Positions 1-5,535 of a stretch of 5,535 bases of DNA are shown here, piece by piece. Under the pieces are notes generated by a model that saw nothing but the letters and a program-made list of their open reading frames with translations, had not been told where the DNA came from and searched no databases. Positions within the stretch are counted from its first letter, which is position 1; each line of letters opens with the position of its first letter. A program made the translations under genes and the position numbers. This DNA is from Gammaproteobacteria bacterium RIFCSPLOWO2_02_FULL_56_15 (GTDB taxonomy: Bacteria; Pseudomonadota; Gammaproteobacteria; Eutrophobiales; Eutrophobiaceae), in assembly GCA_001801825.1 (NCBI GenBank), contig MGYR01000069.1:1-5535 (forward strand). The letters are read 5' to 3'.

Positions 1-640
1 TGGTATCCGTCCCGGCGCCTTCTATCTTTGCCCCCATCTGGATCAGGCACCTGGCCAAATCGACCACCTCAGGCTCCCGCGCGGCGTTTTCGATGATCGT
101 CCTCCCCTCGGCAAGTGTGGCCGCCATCATAAGATTTTCAGTACCCGTCACGGTGATCATATCCATCGTCAGTTTTGTCCCACGCAGGCGGCTTGCGGTA
201 GCACGGATATAGCCCCCATCCACATGGATATCCGCACCCATCGCCATAAGGCCATTGATATGCAGATTCACCGGTCTGGAACCGATAGCGCACCCTCCGG
301 GTAATGACACATCCGCCCTGCCGTAATGCGCCAGCAGGGGACCCAGGACCAGTATGGACGCCCGCATGGTCTTGACGAGTTCATAAGGCGCAAAATAGTC
401 CCGTAGATTGTAGTTATTGACCTCGATGTTCATGCGTTCATCTATAGTCAACTCCGATCCCATCCTGCCCAGGAGACCCATGGTCGTTGTGATATCGTGC
501 AGGTGTGGTACGTTGCTGATCGTAACAGTCTCATCCGTTAATAACGTGGCTGCAAGGATCGGCAAGGCGGCATTTTTGGCGCCCGAGATGTTGATCTCGC
601 CGTGCAAGGGAAAACCTCCCTGGATAATCAGTTTATCCAC
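1..640 (-). CDS. murA: UDP-N-acetylglucosamine 1-carboxyvinyltransferase MurA (N-terminal half, cut by window edge)
   Basis: MurA transfers enolpyruvate from phosphoenolpyruvate to UDP-N-acetylglucosamine in the cytoplasm, the first committed step of peptidoglycan synthesis. About 213 codons are visible of the roughly 420 usual for the family; the C-terminal half lies beyond base 1. The product begins VDKLIIQGG and shows the ISGAKNAALPIL motif with Lys22 and Asn23, the PYELVKTMRAS motif with Arg93, and the loop LPGGCAIGSRPV with catalytic Cys117 (Cys115 in E. coli) and Arg122. It then has the TLAEG and ENAAREPEVVDLA motifs. The active-site Cys rather than Asp predicts fosfomycin sensitivity by family knowledge. 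The start is a GTG at 640-638, chosen because it aligns with the E. coli MDK start; another in-frame GTG lies 12 bases upstream. The start overlaps the end of ibaG by 8 bases, so translation is probably coupled. The ibaG-murA order is conserved in gammaproteobacteria. Confidence 0.97.
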   Translation of the reverse strand, partial: MDKLIIQGGFPLHGEINISGAKNAALPILAATLLTDETVTISNVPHLHDITTTMGLLGRMGSELTIDERMNIEVNNYNLRDYFAPYELVKTMRASILVLGPLLAHYGRADVSLPGGCAIGSRPVNLHINGLMAMGADIHVDGGYIRATASRLRGTKLTMDMITVTGTENLMMAATLAEGRTIIENAAREPEVVDLARCLIQMGAKIEGAGTDT

Positions 641-911
641 CGGTCGATCCACCCTTGGTAACCAACACCCTCAGTTCCCGCTGTCGCTCCCATTCACCCG
701 GGGTCAAGGTCTGCATGGAAAGGGCATGGATCTCCTTACCCATGCTGTCGCCAAGCGCGCTGTATACCAGTTGATGACGCCGGACAGCGCTTTTGCCTGC
801 AAACAGTTCACTGACGATTATCGCCTCGAAATGGCTGCCATCCCCGTTGATATCCTGCACGGATTCAGGTAATGCCTGTTCAATGAGTTGCCTGATACGC
901 TCGATTTGCAT
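633..911 (-). CDS. ibaG: BolA-family protein IbaG (YrbA)
   Basis: This is a small cytoplasmic BolA-fold protein of 92 residues. BolA proteins bind [2Fe-2S] clusters together with monothiol glutaredoxins, and IbaG in E. coli is linked to acid stress. Visible marks are NGDGSHFEAIIVSELF (about residues 22-37), an RRHQLVY segment in the helix-turn-helix-like part (44-50), the conserved His62 in IHALS, and TPGEW (70-74). The order ibaG then murA is the standard gammaproteobacterial arrangement and separates it from BolA itself. I start at the ATG at 911 because the family begins there, a weak AGG lies 8 bases upstream, and a TATAAT box covers the alternative ATG at 950, so transcripts would start between them. 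The last dozen residues (RVLVTKGGSTGG) extend past the usual family end and overlap the murA start. In E. coli mlaB precedes ibaG; here mlaC does, and the gap of 146 bases holds no mlaB. Confidence 0.93.
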   Translation of the reverse strand: MQIERIRQLIEQALPESVQDINGDGSHFEAIIVSELFAGKSAVRRHQLVYSALGDSMGKEIHALSMQTLTPGEWERQRELRVLVTKGGSTGG

Positions 912-948
912 GGATGAAACCTGACTCCGCTCGCTTCGATATGCAGGC

Positions 949-977
949 ATTATAAATTATCCAGGATTTTTAATTAA
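949..977 (-). promoter_or_regulatory. Candidate sigma-70 promoter for ibaG-murA
   Basis: On the minus strand a perfect -10 box TATAAT (949-954) is preceded by a 17-base spacer and TTAATT (972-977), which matches the -35 consensus at only three of six bases. The surroundings are AT-rich. Transcription would begin near 942, giving a leader of about 31 bases to the ibaG start at 911. This fits the chosen start and would make the ATG at 950 unusable. It also implies that ibaG-murA can be expressed independently of mlaC. No experiment supports it and the -35 box is poor. Confidence 0.45.
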
Positions 978-1057
978 GGAAGCATTGCAGGACCGGGAAG
1001 CCTCAGTTCGGTTGTCTGTCAGGTGCTGATGGTGGGAACACCACCCACTCGCTGGGA

Positions 1058-1690
1058 TTAGAGGGACTGCCCGGAAACCTCCAGCAGCCTTTCATTCCGC
1101 TCCGTCAACTTCTGGATCAAGGAGTCAATACCGCTCTTGCGGATCTCAGCCGCAAAAGAACCACGGTAGGTGCCAATCAGGCTGACCCCATCCACGGAGA
1201 TATCAATCACCTTCCATTCGCCCCCGCTGACATGCATGCGGTAATTGATGGGGGTGGGGTTTGCGGAACCCTTGCCGGTAACCTGTGTTTTGATCACCAC
1301 CAGGTTGGAATTCGGATCGCTTTCCATCGGTAAAAATTCCACTTTTTCATCCGAGTATTCCATCAGTGCCTTGGCATAGGTTCGGACCAGCAAGGTCCGG
1401 AACTGTACGGTGAACTGCTCCTGGCTGCCGGCATCTATAGTATTCCAAGCCTTTCCCAGCACCCATCGGGACATGATCGGAAAATCAAAATGCGGCACCA
1501 CCAGCTCCTGGATCAGCTCGTAGAGCCTCTCGGGATGTGCATCGAGATTCTGTTTTTCCTGCGCAAGCCGCTCGATTACCTGACCGGAGGTGCTGCGAAC
1601 CACATCCTCGGCACCAGGCGTTGCAGCGGAAACCGCTGCTGCCAGATTGATCATCAGCGTTAGGGCGCTTATGACGACGCCTGCCTTCAT
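1058..1690 (-). CDS. mlaC: MlaC / Ttg2D-family periplasmic phospholipid-binding protein
   Basis: MlaC carries phospholipids through the periplasm between the outer-membrane MlaA complex and the inner-membrane MlaFEDB ABC transporter. The 210-residue product has a signal peptide: MKAG, a hydrophobic stretch to about residue 20, and a signal peptidase I site near VSA|ATPG (after residue 22). The mature part carries family signatures: LYELIQELVVPHFDF, MSRWVLGKAW, FRTLLVRTYAKALMEYS, INYRMHVSGGEWKVIDI, and DGVSLIGTYRGSFAAEIR. The length is typical. The start at 1690 is preferred over the ATG at 1726 because GGAGA (1700-1704) lies 9 bases upstream and the signal peptide then starts properly; the longer form would add 12 residues and has no ribosome-binding site. 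Downstream, ibaG-murA match the classical mla locus. Upstream, instead of mlaFED, sits an RND exporter, and mlaB is absent. MlaC is therefore a confident family call, but its partner here may be the RND protein, as for the related HpnM with HpnN. Confidence 0.93.
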   Translation of the reverse strand: MKAGVVISALTLMINLAAAVSAATPGAEDVVRSTSGQVIERLAQEKQNLDAHPERLYELIQELVVPHFDFPIMSRWVLGKAWNTIDAGSQEQFTVQFRTLLVRTYAKALMEYSDEKVEFLPMESDPNSNLVVIKTQVTGKGSANPTPINYRMHVSGGEWKVIDISVDGVSLIGTYRGSFAAEIRKSGIDSLIQKLTERNERLLEVSGQSL

Positions 1691-1699
1691 GGTAATAAG

Positions 1700-1704
1700 T
1701 CTCC
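1700..1704 (-). promoter_or_regulatory. Ribosome-binding site that fixes the mlaC start
   Basis: GGAGA on the minus strand ends 9 bases before the ATG at 1690. The alternative upstream ATG at 1726 is preceded by TTGCTCTGCTGAACC, without a purine-rich Shine-Dalgarno sequence. This decides for the shorter protein with a standard signal peptide. Confidence 0.75.
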
Positions 1705-1712
1705 GTTTGAAA

Positions 1713-1741
1713 TGTATACTCGGCATGGTTCAGCAGAGCAA
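1713..1741 (-). promoter_or_regulatory. Weak candidate promoter for mlaC
   Basis: On the minus strand TTGCTC (1736-1741) and TATACA (1713-1718) are separated by exactly 17 bases; they match the sigma-70 consensus at three and four of six positions. The start point would be near 1706, leaving a leader of only about 15 bases that still includes the GGAGA site. The spacing is ideal but the boxes are weak, so mlaC may instead be transcribed from the exporter gene. Confidence 0.28.
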
Positions 1742-1964
1742 CGCCGATACCGGGGGAAGGACCCGGCCGTCGTGCAGATGCCGTAATTGATCCGGTCGCA
1801 CCGCACCCTGACAATTTCTCCGATACGGCCTTAAATGATATCCCACCGTCGCATTTTAAATGAGTTACCGGGGCATGAGAAAGCCTTTTTTCGAGAAAGT
1901 TCCTCCGGAAGAGGTACCGTCAATCAGCTGAATGCCGGGTCTGAATCGAGACACGCCCCCAGGT

Positions 1965-4445
1965 TCAGAAAGGCCTCCACATCAGGATCAGCTTGGGCAG
2001 CAGGGTCAAGGCGGCGAATAACGCCAGGATCATCGCCAGGGCCGTTAATAGTCCGAAGTAGATGGTGGGGATAAAGTTGGACATCACCAGGATCGAAAAG
2101 CCTACAATGATGGTAATCGCAACATAGTATACGGCGCGCCCGATACTGGCATGGCAAACACGCATGGTTTCCAGATAGTCGCCTCCGTGCTTTTCCAATT
2201 CCTCGCGGAAGCGGTAGATGTAGTGGATGCTGTTATCCACGGCGATACCGATGGTGATGGATGAGATGGTGATGGTCATCATATCCAGCGGGATCCCCGC
2301 CAACCCCATCAATCCGAGGATGATCAGGGCAGCGAGGATATTGGGAACAATACCGATGACGGCAAGAGTCGGGGATCGGAACAGGACCAGCAGCATCAGG
2401 GCAATCCCAAGAATGACGATGCCCAGCGTCTGGATTTGTGACCGGTACAGGCTTTGCAGCATGTTGTTGTATAACACCATCAAACCGGATAGCTGCAGAC
2501 TATCCGGAGCCAGATCGAAATTGTTCAACAGATCGGTCCGGATCTTTTCCAGTAATTCCTTGCGGTGTAAATCCTTCATGGAATCCTTGACCCGCACGTT
2601 GATACGCGCCTCATCTTCGGCAATGGATACATAGGGCGTAATCATCTCGCTGCGCAGGGCCTCCGGCATCCGCTTGTTGAGGATCGCCAGTTCGAAGGTA
2701 TCGAACTCCTGGCCCCGGGCGAGATCCTCGGCGATCCAGACAGTAGAGGCCAGTGAGCGTACCTTACCTACCCCTGGAAGAGTTTCCAGGTATTTATGTA
2801 TTCCCTTGATCAAATCGATCTTTTCCGGGGTGAACCAATAATCCGCCTTGTCCACCTCAATCTCGCCGAACAAGGAATCGAACTCATCGCCTTCCCCTTC
2901 CGCAGGCTCTTCCTGCGGCTCTTCCTGTGGCTCTTCCATAAACTTGACCACCACATCCAGCGTGGTCGTTCCACCCAGCTTGTCATCAATCAGTTTCAGT
3001 CCGTGGTGAATTTCCGTGTCCTCACTGAAATAATTGACAAAACTATTTTCCACCTCGAGCCGGCTGATCCCGACAATACTGATTACCATCAGCAGCAGGC
3101 TTACCACCAGCACCTTGTTCCCGTGCCGCTCGGTAAGTTTCGCGAGCCCGGCGGTAAAGGGCACCTCCGATTGCTCGTCAGCTCCGCCCCGGGACCGGTC
3201 CAGCATGACCAGTACGGCCGGAAACAGCAGGAAACATAACAGCACGGTAACCGCCAGACCCATGGTCATCATCCAGCCGAAATCGATGATCGGTTTGATG
3301 GAGCTGAGCACCAGGGAACCAAAACCAATCATGGTGGTGAGGGCGGTGTAGAGGCAGGGCCAGAACAGTTTGCGGGTCGTTTCCTGAACCAGTTCACGCT
3401 GTCCCAGCTCCGGATGAACCCAGCATAACTGCCGGTAGCGCACGACCAGATGGATAATCATTGACATGGTTATGATCAGTACCAGGGAGATGAAATTCGA
3501 GGAGATGACGGTCACCTTCCAGCCAACCAATCCCAGCATACCGACCATCACCAGTACCGCGAGAAAACAGGTGCCAAGCGTCAATACCACCCAGCGGAGT
3601 TGCCGGAAAATTATGTACAGCATGGCGATCATGAAAATCATAATACCGCCGCCAAATACGACCAGGTCATTCTCAATAAAGGTGATCATGTCATCGGCTA
3701 TCATCGGCACGCCGCCGAGATACAGGGTTCCGGTATTTTCATGGCGGGCCATGACCTCCCTGATCTCTCCGATCACGCCGCGGACTGCAGCATCGACCAC
3801 TTCCTTGCCGGCAAAATATTCCGCGTTTACTTCTGAGAGTTCCTGCCGCTCTGCGCTGTCCAGGCCGGTTTCAAATTTCTTCAGGGTGAGTTCGTTGCGG
3901 CGCCGGGATAATTCCTGGTGATGCGCATCCTCCCTCAGCGTAAGCATCATCGCCGTCGTGGTCCCGTCCTTACTGATAATCAGTTCATTGAAAAGGGGGC
4001 TGTCGAGCAATTCCTCCCTGGCTTTCTCGATATCGACATCGGCGGCAATCAGCGTCCGGTAATTATTCGCCACATCGGAAAGCTTACCCTCAGCCTGCTT
4101 CAGCAACGGGGCATCAATCAGCGACATCACCGAGGCGATCATGTCCAGCGACCGGAATTCATCCCGTAAAGACCGGATGGTTGCCAGTGACTCATCGGCG
4201 AACAGATCGCCGTTCGGGACATAGGCCACGAACAGGAATTCGCTGGTCGCATAACGGGCGGTCAGTTCCCGGTAGTTACGGAGATCCTTGTCATTCTCCA
4301 GCAGCAACGAATCCGCCGAGGCATCCAGGTCAAAATCCCTGACATAAAAGGATAAATATACAAAAATTCCGCACAGCAGCAACAGTAGGATTACCGGTCT
4401 GCCGAGAACCAGATCGTTGTATAGCGCTGCCACTCGATTGGTCAT
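1965..4445 (-). CDS. RND-superfamily exporter of the MMPL type (COG1033-like, HpnN-related architecture)
   Basis: The product is an inner-membrane protein of 826 residues with the duplicated RND layout. TM1 is at about 17-34 and a periplasmic loop at 35-258; TM2-6 lie at about 260-281, 285-308, 313-336, 363-382 and 389-414. TM7 is near 443-460, a second periplasmic loop spans 461-668, and TM8-12 lie at about 670-689, 693-715, 722-745, 771-790 and 795-818. TM10 carries GIAVDNSIHYIYRFREEL with Asp737, the usual site of proton-relay residues. The matching part of TM4 reads ITMSMIIHLVVRYRQL, with Ser328 in place of the Asp. No membrane-fusion protein or TolC gene is adjacent, as expected for MMPL-type rather than AcrB-type pumps. 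The second loop contains an acidic EEPQ repeat at about 504-520. The start at 4445 is the only reasonable one: an in-frame stop lies shortly upstream and the next Met is residue 102. Its ribosome-binding site is poor (AAAGAAA). A terminator separates it from gloA, and mlaC follows. The substrate is unknown; by analogy with HpnN and MmpL3 a lipid is likely. Confidence 0.9.
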   Translation of the reverse strand: MTNRVAALYNDLVLGRPVILLLLLCGIFVYLSFYVRDFDLDASADSLLLENDKDLRNYRELTARYATSEFLFVAYVPNGDLFADESLATIRSLRDEFRSLDMIASVMSLIDAPLLKQAEGKLSDVANNYRTLIAADVDIEKAREELLDSPLFNELIISKDGTTTAMMLTLREDAHHQELSRRRNELTLKKFETGLDSAERQELSEVNAEYFAGKEVVDAAVRGVIGEIREVMARHENTGTLYLGGVPMIADDMITFIENDLVVFGGGIMIFMIAMLYIIFRQLRWVVLTLGTCFLAVLVMVGMLGLVGWKVTVISSNFISLVLIITMSMIIHLVVRYRQLCWVHPELGQRELVQETTRKLFWPCLYTALTTMIGFGSLVLSSIKPIIDFGWMMTMGLAVTVLLCFLLFPAVLVMLDRSRGGADEQSEVPFTAGLAKLTERHGNKVLVVSLLLMVISIVGISRLEVENSFVNYFSEDTEIHHGLKLIDDKLGGTTTLDVVVKFMEEPQEEPQEEPAEGEGDEFDSLFGEIEVDKADYWFTPEKIDLIKGIHKYLETLPGVGKVRSLASTVWIAEDLARGQEFDTFELAILNKRMPEALRSEMITPYVSIAEDEARINVRVKDSMKDLHRKELLEKIRTDLLNNFDLAPDSLQLSGLMVLYNNMLQSLYRSQIQTLGIVILGIALMLLVLFRSPTLAVIGIVPNILAALIILGLMGLAGIPLDMMTITISSITIGIAVDNSIHYIYRFREELEKHGGDYLETMRVCHASIGRAVYYVAITIIVGFSILVMSNFIPTIYFGLLTALAMILALFAALTLLPKLILMWRPF
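2905..2937 (-). repeat. 12-bp tandem repeat inside the exporter gene, encoding EEPQ units
   Basis: On the plus strand the unit GGCTCTTCCTGC (2905-2916) is followed by GGCTCTTCCTGT (2917-2928) and a partial GGCTCTTCC (2929-2937), almost identical copies giving about 2.75 units. On the coding strand these give EEPQEEPQEEP in the second periplasmic loop, followed by an acidic stretch (AEGEGDEFDSLF). The unit is a multiple of three, so gain or loss of copies would keep the frame. It probably forms a flexible acidic linker. Confidence 0.85.
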
Positions 4446-4484
4446 ATTCAGGTTTCTTTAAAAAATTATCGGGATTTCATACAT

Positions 4485-4509
4485 AAAAAAAACCAGTGGA
4501 AGTCACTGG
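4485..4509 (-). terminator. Rho-independent terminator after gloA
   Basis: On the minus strand the 6-bp stem CCAGTG/CACTGG (4504-4509 and 4493-4498) with the loop ACTTC is followed directly by eight T residues (4485-4492). A G-T wobble can extend the stem. It lies about 25 bases after the gloA stop codon and 39 bases before the exporter start, so it closes the purN-gloA unit. Confidence 0.9.
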
Positions 4510-4534
4510 CCTCCATAACTACGTGGCGGCTGCA

Positions 4535-4924
4535 TCAGTCAGCAACATCCTCCAGTAATTCTATCAGGTAACCATCCGGATCCCGTGCGAAGGCCAGTAC
4601 CTTGTCGCCGCCTTTCATGGGACCCGCTTCACGTACTATAGTACCACCAGCCCGCCGGATCTGCTCACAGGCGGCATAGACATCGGGCACCCCGATGGCG
4701 ATGTGACCATAGGCATTACCCTTGTCATAGCTATTGGTGTCCCAGTTCCAGGTGAGTTCCAGGACACTGTTTTCCCGTGCATCGCCGTAGCCGAGGAACG
4801 CAAGCGTGAAGCGACCTTCGGGAAATTCCCATTCATTCAGGAGTTGCATGCCCAGGGTATCACGGTAGAAGGATTTCGCTTGTTCCAGGTCCACCACGCG
4901 CAGCATCGTATGCATAATCCGCAT
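4535..4924 (-). CDS. gloA: Lactoylglutathione lyase (glyoxalase I)
   Basis: Glyoxalase I converts the hemithioacetal of methylglyoxal and glutathione into S-lactoylglutathione in the cytoplasm, the first step in removing toxic methylglyoxal. The 129-residue product is one vicinal-oxygen-chelate domain with two repeats. It begins MRIMHTMLRVVDLEQA, very close to E. coli GloA. The four metal ligands are at the same positions as in E. coli: His5, Glu56 (VLELTWNW), His74 (AYGHIAIGV) and Glu122 (YLIELLED). REAGPMKGG (98-106) and ARDPDGY are also conserved. The lack of the insertions seen in longer zinc-type enzymes suggests the nickel- or cobalt-dependent class. The start at 4924 follows the strong AGGGGGTGA site; an ATG at 4975 would add 17 residues inside purN and does not match the family. 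The gene starts 4 bases after the purN stop, so the two are probably co-translated, though purine synthesis and methylglyoxal detoxification have no obvious link. Confidence 0.96.
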   Translation of the reverse strand: MRIMHTMLRVVDLEQAKSFYRDTLGMQLLNEWEFPEGRFTLAFLGYGDARENSVLELTWNWDTNSYDKGNAYGHIAIGVPDVYAACEQIRRAGGTIVREAGPMKGGDKVLAFARDPDGYLIELLEDVAD

Positions 4925-4928
4925 TGTG

Positions 4929-4937
4929 TCACCCCCT
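4929..4937 (-). promoter_or_regulatory. gloA ribosome-binding site that includes the purN stop codon
   Basis: AGGGGGTGA on the minus strand differs from the ideal anti-Shine-Dalgarno complement AGGAGGTGA at one base, and its GGGGG core lies 7 bases before the gloA ATG at 4924. The final TGA is the purN stop codon (4929-4931). A ribosome finishing purN is thus placed on the gloA initiation site, which supports translational coupling and the start choice. Confidence 0.8.
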
Positions 4938-5535
4938 CGATTGTTCAATTGAATAACTGTCGAGCTTAAGATCACCGCTTATTATCCTGCGGATAGTATC
5001 CACGTACAATTCATGTTCAACCGGTAATATCCTCTCGGCGAGCATCTCCGGCGTATCCTGCTCCTGTACCGTAAGCTTGCGCTGGGCGAGTATCGGACCG
5101 GTATCGTATTCCCCGACGACCAGGTGGATGGTTGCGCCGCTTTCTTTCTCTCCGGCGGCGATCACTGCCTCGTGTACATGCCTGCCATACATCCCCCGGC
5201 CACCGAAGCGGGGTAATAAAGAGGGATGAACATTGAGGATCCTTCCCTGATAGGTCTCCAACAGATAGGGCCCGATTTTTTTCATGTAACCTGCCAGGAT
5301 TACCAGCTCCGCTTCATGCTCAAGCAGGGTATTGGTAATCAGCCGGTCCAGTTCATCCGGGTCTGGAAAGGCGGCGCTGCCGATATGATAGCCGGGGATC
5401 CCCTCAGCCATTGCCCGCTCCAGGGCCTTGGCCTCGCCATTGTTTGAAATTACCACCACGGGATTGGCAGCCAGACGGCCGGCCTTGCAGGCATCGACTA
5501 TCGCCTGCATATTCGTTCCCCGGAAGGAAGCCAGG
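4929..5535 (-). CDS. purN: Phosphoribosylglycinamide formyltransferase PurN (start cut by window edge)
   Basis: PurN transfers a formyl group from 10-formyltetrahydrofolate to glycinamide ribonucleotide, the third step of purine biosynthesis in the cytoplasm. The frame is open to the right edge; upstream of the first visible Met (5510) it reads LASFRGTN, the phosphate-binding loop near the true N-terminus, so only about the first ten residues are missing. Some 201 residues are seen. The catalytic triad is intact: Asn and His in LNVHPSLLPRF and Asp in EYDTGPIL. LVILAGYMKKIGPYLL precedes the active site, as in the family. The segment GGRGMYGRHVHEAVIAAGEKESGA replaces the PGLHTHRQALENGDEEHG type of E. 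coli PurN and resembles a branch I recall from Bacteroidetes and plants. gloA follows with a 4-base gap. The purM gene, often adjacent in gammaproteobacteria, cannot be seen here. Confidence 0.95.
   Translation of the reverse strand, partial: LASFRGTNMQAIVDACKAGRLAANPVVVISNNGEAKALERAMAEGIPGYHIGSAAFPDPDELDRLITNTLLEHEAELVILAGYMKKIGPYLLETYQGRILNVHPSLLPRFGGRGMYGRHVHEAVIAAGEKESGATIHLVVGEYDTGPILAQRKLTVQEQDTPEMLAERILPVEHELYVDTIRRIISGDLKLDSYSIEQSRG

Larger units (their letters stand above)
1691..1964. other. Intergenic gap between the RND exporter and mlaC, no gene seen
   Basis: No reading frame here has both a plausible start and protein-like composition on either strand. The longer frames that cross it are shadows of mlaC or of the exporter. 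Small structures are present: an 8-base direct repeat TTAAATGA at 1831-1838 and 1856-1863, a GAGAAAG repeat at 1877-1883 and 1893-1899, and a hairpin CCGGG/CCCGG with a 7-base loop at 1750-1766. None is followed by a T-tract on the minus strand, so I see no intrinsic terminator after the exporter. The gap is long for genes presumed to work together, which leaves room for regulation of mlaC. Confidence 0.6.

Noticed and set aside
417..872. Plus-strand reading frame of about 151 codons opposite murA and ibaG
   Set aside because: Both genes on the other strand are conserved and have key residues in place; the antisense product has no family likeness.
912..950. Longer ibaG form starting at the ATG at 950
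   Set aside because: No ribosome-binding site precedes it, the candidate -10 box overlaps it, and the added 13 residues are not part of the BolA family.
1031..1045. Hairpin GGTGG/CCACC after mlaC as a terminator
   Set aside because: The 5-bp stem is not followed by a T-tract on the minus strand, so it does not look like an intrinsic terminator.
1485..1814. Minus-strand frame of 109 codons overlapping the start of mlaC
   Set aside because: It runs out of frame through mlaC and gives a low-complexity Arg, Gly and Ser-rich product with no motif.
1853..1876. Tiny reading frames in the exporter-mlaC gap (ATGCGACGG... of 7 codons and ATGCCCCGGTAA of 3 codons)
   Set aside because: They are too short and lack properly spaced ribosome-binding sites; such frames arise by chance.
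3466..3921. Long plus-strand reading frame of about 151 codons opposite the exporter gene
   Set aside because: It lies entirely antisense to a well-supported membrane protein; its composition is rich in Thr, Ser, Arg and Ile as expected from the reverse of such a gene, with no recognisable motif.
4465..4498. GATAAT (minus strand, 4465-4470) as a -10 box for the exporter gene
   Set aside because: The -10 match is good, but the -35 position falls in the terminator T-tract without a match, and the leader would be only about 12 bases. The exporter promoter remains unidentified.

Overview
All six genes in this window lie on the minus strand, so transcription runs from right to left. In that order they are purN (cut by the right edge), gloA, a rho-independent terminator, a 12-TM RND/MMPL-family exporter, mlaC, ibaG and murA (cut by the left edge). 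Every gene keeps the key residues I could check. I see no RNA genes, mobile elements, CRISPR arrays or pseudogenes.

The organism is most likely a gammaproteobacterium with moderate GC, judged by eye. The mlaC-ibaG-murA order is part of the conserved gammaproteobacterial mlaFEDCB-ibaG-murA locus, and the GloA has its four metal ligands at exactly the Escherichia coli positions. A free-living or symbiotic sulfur-oxidiser-type lineage is possible, but that is a guess.

Right part (4485-5535): purN (purine biosynthesis) and gloA (methylglyoxal detoxification) form a tight pair. The purN stop codon lies inside the gloA Shine-Dalgarno sequence, and a clear hairpin plus T-tract ends the unit.

Middle part (1058-4445): a large RND exporter of the MMPL type is followed, after a 274-bp gap without a recognisable gene, by an MlaC-type periplasmic phospholipid-binding protein. 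In the usual locus mlaC sits behind the ABC transporter genes mlaFED. Here an RND exporter occupies the upstream position and no mlaB follows. This resembles the pairing of HpnN (RND) with HpnM (MlaC-like) in hopanoid transport, and suggests envelope lipid trafficking in which MlaC may work with an RND pump.

Left part (1-977): ibaG (BolA family) and murA (first committed step of peptidoglycan synthesis) overlap by 8 bp and appear to have their own promoter. The most interesting point in the window is the altered mla locus. The other findings are modest.
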